The position numbers were made by a program, and so were the translations under genes. From contig CAWGXI010000012.1 of the NCBI GenBank assembly GCA_963826515.1, forward strand, positions 806,001 to 870,000: a stretch of 64,000 nt of DNA, read 5' to 3'. Numbering within the stretch: position 1 is the stretch's first letter; each line of letters begins with the position of its first letter. Source of the stretch: DATFVJ01 sp963826515 (GTDB lineage: Bacteria; Actinomycetota; Actinomycetes; Streptosporangiales; Streptosporangiaceae). Under the pieces are notes generated by a model that saw only the letters and a program-made list of their open reading frames with translations, made no database searches and was not told the DNA's origin. Shown here piece by piece: positions 61,367-64,000 of the stretch.

Positions 61367-62419
61367 ATGGTGCGGTCAACGGCGCTGCGGTCACGGGCAC
61401 CGTGGCGGGCTGCGCTCACAAACGAGGCGCGGCCCAGGCAGGCCGATCGGGCCCGCTGGACCCGCTTCACGCCCAGCGCAATCCTCGGCGCCCTGCCGCC
61501 TCCCGCATTGATCCTGACCGGCATCGTCTCCGTGCAGGTCGGGGCGGGCCTGGCGAAGGATCTTTTCACGGTGATTCCGCCGGCGGGCGTGACGCTGCTC
61601 CGGCTGTGGTCTTCCGCGGTCGTCATGGTCGTGGCATTCGTGGGCAGCACCATGGGCACCGCGGGCACGGCGGGGACCACCAGGCCCCGGCCATGGCGCG
61701 GGCTGAGGGCCAAGGCGGGAGGCCTTGCCGGCCAGGCCAGACCAGGGATCGCGTGGCACTCACTCGGCGTGGCCGCGGTGTTCGGGCTGACACTCGCGAC
61801 CATGAACTTCGCGATCTATCAGTCCTTCGCGCGCATACCACTCGGGGTGGCCGTGACCATCGAGTTCCTCGGGCCGTTGGGGATCGCGGTTGCCGCGTCG
61901 CGCCGCCTCGTCGATCTTGGCTGGGTCGCGCTTGCCGGTGGCGGGGTGGTGCTGCTCACCCGTGGTGGCGGGCACGTTACCGCGGCCGGGGTCGCCTTCG
62001 CGCTCGTCGCGGCGGCATGCTGGGCGGCGTACATTCTGCTGAGTACCGCGACTGGACGGCGGTTCAAGGGCTCGGCCGGACTCACCGTTGCGATGGTTGT
62101 CGCCGCCATCGCGATCACACCGGTGGGCCTCGCCGCTGGAGGCACCGAACTTTTCCGGCCGGGGATCCTGGCGATCGGTGTGGGCATCGGGCTGCTTTCC
62201 TCGGTCATCCCTTACTCGCTCGAGCTCGAGGCGCTGCGCCGCATGCCGCCCCGGGTGTTCGGCATCCTGATGAGCCTTGAGCCCGCGGTCGCGGCCCTCG
62301 TCGGGCTGGCTCTGCTCGGCCAGGTACTCACCGCTATCGAGTGGATCGCTATCGGCTGCGTCATGGTGGCCTGCATCGGCGCCACCCGCGGTGCGTCAGT
62401 GGGCAGGCTGGAGGCTTGA
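61367..62419 (+). CDS. EamA-family transporter (RhtA-like)
   Basis: A 350-residue ten-helix permease with two EamA repeats, of the kind that exports amino acids or metabolites. Helices include ALILTGIVSVQVGAGLAKDL, TLATMNFAIYQSFARIPLGV, AVTIEFLGPLGIAVAASRRL and SSVIPYSLELEALRRMPPRV; EPAVAALVGLALLGQ is the family's second-repeat signature. A Gly/Thr-rich insertion (GTAGTAGTTRPRPW) lies in the first half. Starts 24 bp after the permease and is probably co-transcribed. Confidence 0.9.
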   Translation: MVRSTALRSRAPWRAALTNEARPRQADRARWTRFTPSAILGALPPPALILTGIVSVQVGAGLAKDLFTVIPPAGVTLLRLWSSAVVMVVAFVGSTMGTAGTAGTTRPRPWRGLRAKAGGLAGQARPGIAWHSLGVAAVFGLTLATMNFAIYQSFARIPLGVAVTIEFLGPLGIAVAASRRLVDLGWVALAGGGVVLLTRGGGHVTAAGVAFALVAAACWAAYILLSTATGRRFKGSAGLTVAMVVAAIAITPVGLAAGGTELFRPGILAIGVGIGLLSSVIPYSLELEALRRMPPRVFGILMSLEPAVAALVGLALLGQVLTAIEWIAIGCVMVACIGATRGASVGRLEA

Positions 62420-62484
62420 CGCCGCGCAGGCACGGATCTGAGGCGGGTAGTCCGCGCTCACGCGCGTACTCCTACGATGAGCAC

Positions 62485-63741
62485 GTGGCCACCAATGTCA
62501 GCCCGTCAGGAGACGCCAGTGCCGCAGGCGGCAGCGGCGGATCGCCCGCACGGACAAGCGCGGCGGCACGGCTGACCGCGTTCTTCTGGCGGCCGACCCA
62601 GCGATCCATGCGCGCTCTCGCGCTCGCCGGAGTCGTCGTGAATGCGGGGATCATCGTCACCGGCGCGGCCGTCAGGCTGAGCAAATCCGGGCTCGGCTGC
62701 CCCGACTGGCCCGACTGCACGACGAAAAGCCTGGTCGCGACCCACACGCCCGGGCAGACGATCGTGAACACCTGGATCGAGTTCGGCAACCGGCTGCTCA
62801 CATTCGTGGTGATGGCCGTCGCGGTCGCCGTCTTCATCGCCGCATGGCGACTGCGGCTTCCTGGTCGGGACGGGCGCCCGGTACGCCGGACCGACCTCGT
62901 GTGGCTCGCGGCGGCGCAACCTGCCAGCGTCGTCCTGCAGGCGGTGCTCGGCGGCATAACCGTGCTCACCGCCCTCAACCCTGCCATGGTCTCCGTGCAC
63001 TTTCTCGTGTCGATGGCAATCGTGGCCGTGGCGGTGGTGCTTTATGTGCGTTGCGGCGAGGACGTGACGCCGCCCCGCCCGCTCGCACGGGCCGACCTGC
63101 GGGTACTCAGCGCCATGGTGCTCGTGATCGCCGGCCTGATGCTGGCCGCCGGAACTGTCGTCACAGGTACGGGCCCGCTCGCGGGCAATGCCGCCGCTCC
63201 CCGCTACCACCTGCCGCTCCAGGCGGTTACCCAACTGCACGCCGATATCGGCTGGCTGTTCGGTGGCCTGGCGCTCACGCTCGCCGTCGGGCTGAAGCTG
63301 ACGGATGCGATGCCAAGGTCGATCCGGCTTGGCTGGGTGCTGCTCGGGCTATTGGCAGCACAGGGCGCGCTTGGCTACATCCAGTACTTCACTGGCCTGC
63401 CGCCGCTGCTCGTCGGGATGCACGTGCTCGGCGCGGTGCTCATCTGGATCACTGCCCTGCTGCTTTTCTTCTCGCTGCGCGACCGTGGCAGCATCGCCCC
63501 AGCCGCCACGGCAGAGCACGCAGCAGCCGCCACGGCACAGCACGCACCGGCCGCCACGGCAGAGCGCGCACTCACCACGGCAGAGCACGCAGCGGCCGCC
63601 ACGGCACAGCACGCACCCACCACCACGGCAGAACACTCTACGGCCGGCCAGGCGGCGGTGCCTGCTGATACCACGGCGTTGGCCCGGACGCAGGAAAGCC
63701 GGGAGGTGGCACCGGCGCGGGGTATGCCTCCCGCCGGATGA
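62485..63741 (+). CDS. ctaA: Heme A synthase
   Basis: A 418-residue CtaA/Cox15, which oxidises heme O to heme A for cytochrome c oxidase. Eight membrane helices; heme-ligand and family motifs are GAAVRLSKSGLGCPDWPDC (with the Cys pair of the first loop), WIEFGNRLLTF (His replaced by N in EFGNR; the family has E-x-x-H/N-R), MVSVHFLVSMAIV, LHADIGWLFG and LVGMHVLGAVLIW (His ligands). GTG start with TACGAT 6 nt upstream, leaderless. The C-terminus carries an 80-residue TAEHAAAATAQHAP repeat tail overlapping the next gene. Confidence 0.93.
   Translation: MATNVSPSGDASAAGGSGGSPARTSAAARLTAFFWRPTQRSMRALALAGVVVNAGIIVTGAAVRLSKSGLGCPDWPDCTTKSLVATHTPGQTIVNTWIEFGNRLLTFVVMAVAVAVFIAAWRLRLPGRDGRPVRRTDLVWLAAAQPASVVLQAVLGGITVLTALNPAMVSVHFLVSMAIVAVAVVLYVRCGEDVTPPRPLARADLRVLSAMVLVIAGLMLAAGTVVTGTGPLAGNAAAPRYHLPLQAVTQLHADIGWLFGGLALTLAVGLKLTDAMPRSIRLGWVLLGLLAAQGALGYIQYFTGLPPLLVGMHVLGAVLIWITALLLFFSLRDRGSIAPAATAEHAAAATAQHAPAATAERALTTAEHAAAATAQHAPTTTAEHSTAGQAAVPADTTALARTQESREVAPARGMPPAG
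63502..63640. repeat. 24-bp-type in-frame repeats in the ctaA tail
   Basis: About six imperfect units encoding (A)ATAEHAA or (A)ATAQHAP, in frame, with CACGGCAGAGCACGCA and CACGGCACAGCACGCA as alternating cores. Confidence 0.85.
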
Positions 63742-64000
63742 ACCCGGATGGGCCGTGCGCCGCCCACGGCGGGGCCGGCGGCGCTGGCCTGCTGCTCAGG
63801 AACGCCAGGCGTGCGGCCTGCATCAGCCCGAGCAGTGCCTGCTGCCGTGCCGAGAACTCAGCCGGGGAGATGACGCCCCGCTCGGCCCGCTGGTGCAGCA
63901 TGGCAAGTTCAGTAGCGGCCAGCTGGTAGTCGGCCATGGCCGCGGCGGCCGAGCGGCCGCCGTTCGCCCGCGCCCAGTTGCGGGCCATCCTGCGGTCCCG
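63638..64000 (-). CDS. C-terminal end of a probable PrsW-type membrane protease (partial)
   Basis: The frame is open to the right edge of the window, so the gene's 5' part is outside. The visible 120 residues read YQLAATELAMLHQRAERGVI, SPAEFSARQQALLGLMQAAR and then a Pro-rich tail. The first part matches the cytoplasmic C-terminal region of actinobacterial PrsW-family intramembrane proteases. The catalytic and membrane parts cannot be seen. Its tail overlaps the convergent ctaA tail by about 100 bp. Confidence 0.58.
   Translation of the reverse strand, partial: RDRRMARNWARANGGRSAAAAMADYQLAATELAMLHQRAERGVISPAEFSARQQALLGLMQAARLAFLSSRPAPPAPPWAAHGPSGFIRREAYPAPVPPPGFPASGPTPWYQQAPPPGRP

Overview
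The window is a very GC-rich chromosomal segment of an actinomycete (Actinomycetota). Several families seen here are largely actinobacterial: a 6C small RNA, the TIGR03843/DUF3090/TIGR03848 trio known from mycothiol-gene neighbourhoods, a DUF3099 protein, DUF1707-FHA, a SCO5389-family protein, an acVLRF1-type release factor and the sufR-B-D-Rieske-C-S-U-T operon. Many genes look leaderless, with a TANNNT -10 box 6-7 nt before an ATG or GTG start. I cannot name the genus; the layout is not a straightforward Streptomyces or Mycobacterium one.

Layout. 0.5-4.6 kb: mycothiol-neighbourhood trio, aldo/keto reductase and FHA protein. 4.7-10.5 kb: a membrane protein with a pentapeptide minisatellite, fabG-fabI, tldD-tldE and dodecin. 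10.6-15.9 kb: DUF3099 protein, 6C RNA, a DrrAB-type exporter with a PadR repressor, and an HTH/Clp-N pair behind a double operator. 15.9-23.2 kb: a molybdenum-cofactor and selenocysteine block (DUF6457, mobA, moaA, selA, tRNA-Sec, then acyl-CoA ligase and fdhD), which suggests the cell makes a selenocysteine-containing formate dehydrogenase encoded elsewhere. 23.2-31.5 kb: a beta-lactamase-like lipoprotein, a DUF222-HNH protein, an SDR pseudogene, an ABC exporter and an enoyl-CoA hydratase.

31.6-38.7 kb is an accessory, decayed zone: IS110 fragments, histidine-kinase, membrane-protein and serine-recombinase scraps, two copies of a MITE-like element, a broken second enoyl-CoA hydratase and one complete IS110-family element whose left-end non-coding region may encode a bridge RNA. 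Inside it lie an intact SCO5389-family gene with a Zur-like palindrome and a DUF1023 hydrolase/secreted protein pair.

38.8-42.3 kb is a compact three-gene operon (GT-C membrane glycosyltransferase, GT2-methyltransferase fusion, SMR-type flippase) that reads as a complete lipid-linked-sugar module. 42.3-44.2 kb is mostly degenerate. 44.2-48.5 kb holds an HTH protein, an ABC-F ATPase, acVLRF1 and an SseB-like protein. 48.7-56 kb is the suf iron-sulfur operon. 56.4-64 kb has glmS, an ABC-2 exporter, an EamA permease, ctaA and the end of a probable PrsW protease.

A theme runs through the window: short tandem repeats, mostly with unit lengths divisible by three, lie inside the variable ends or linkers of many genes and in several intergenic gaps. 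In two genes the stop codon itself falls inside such an array.
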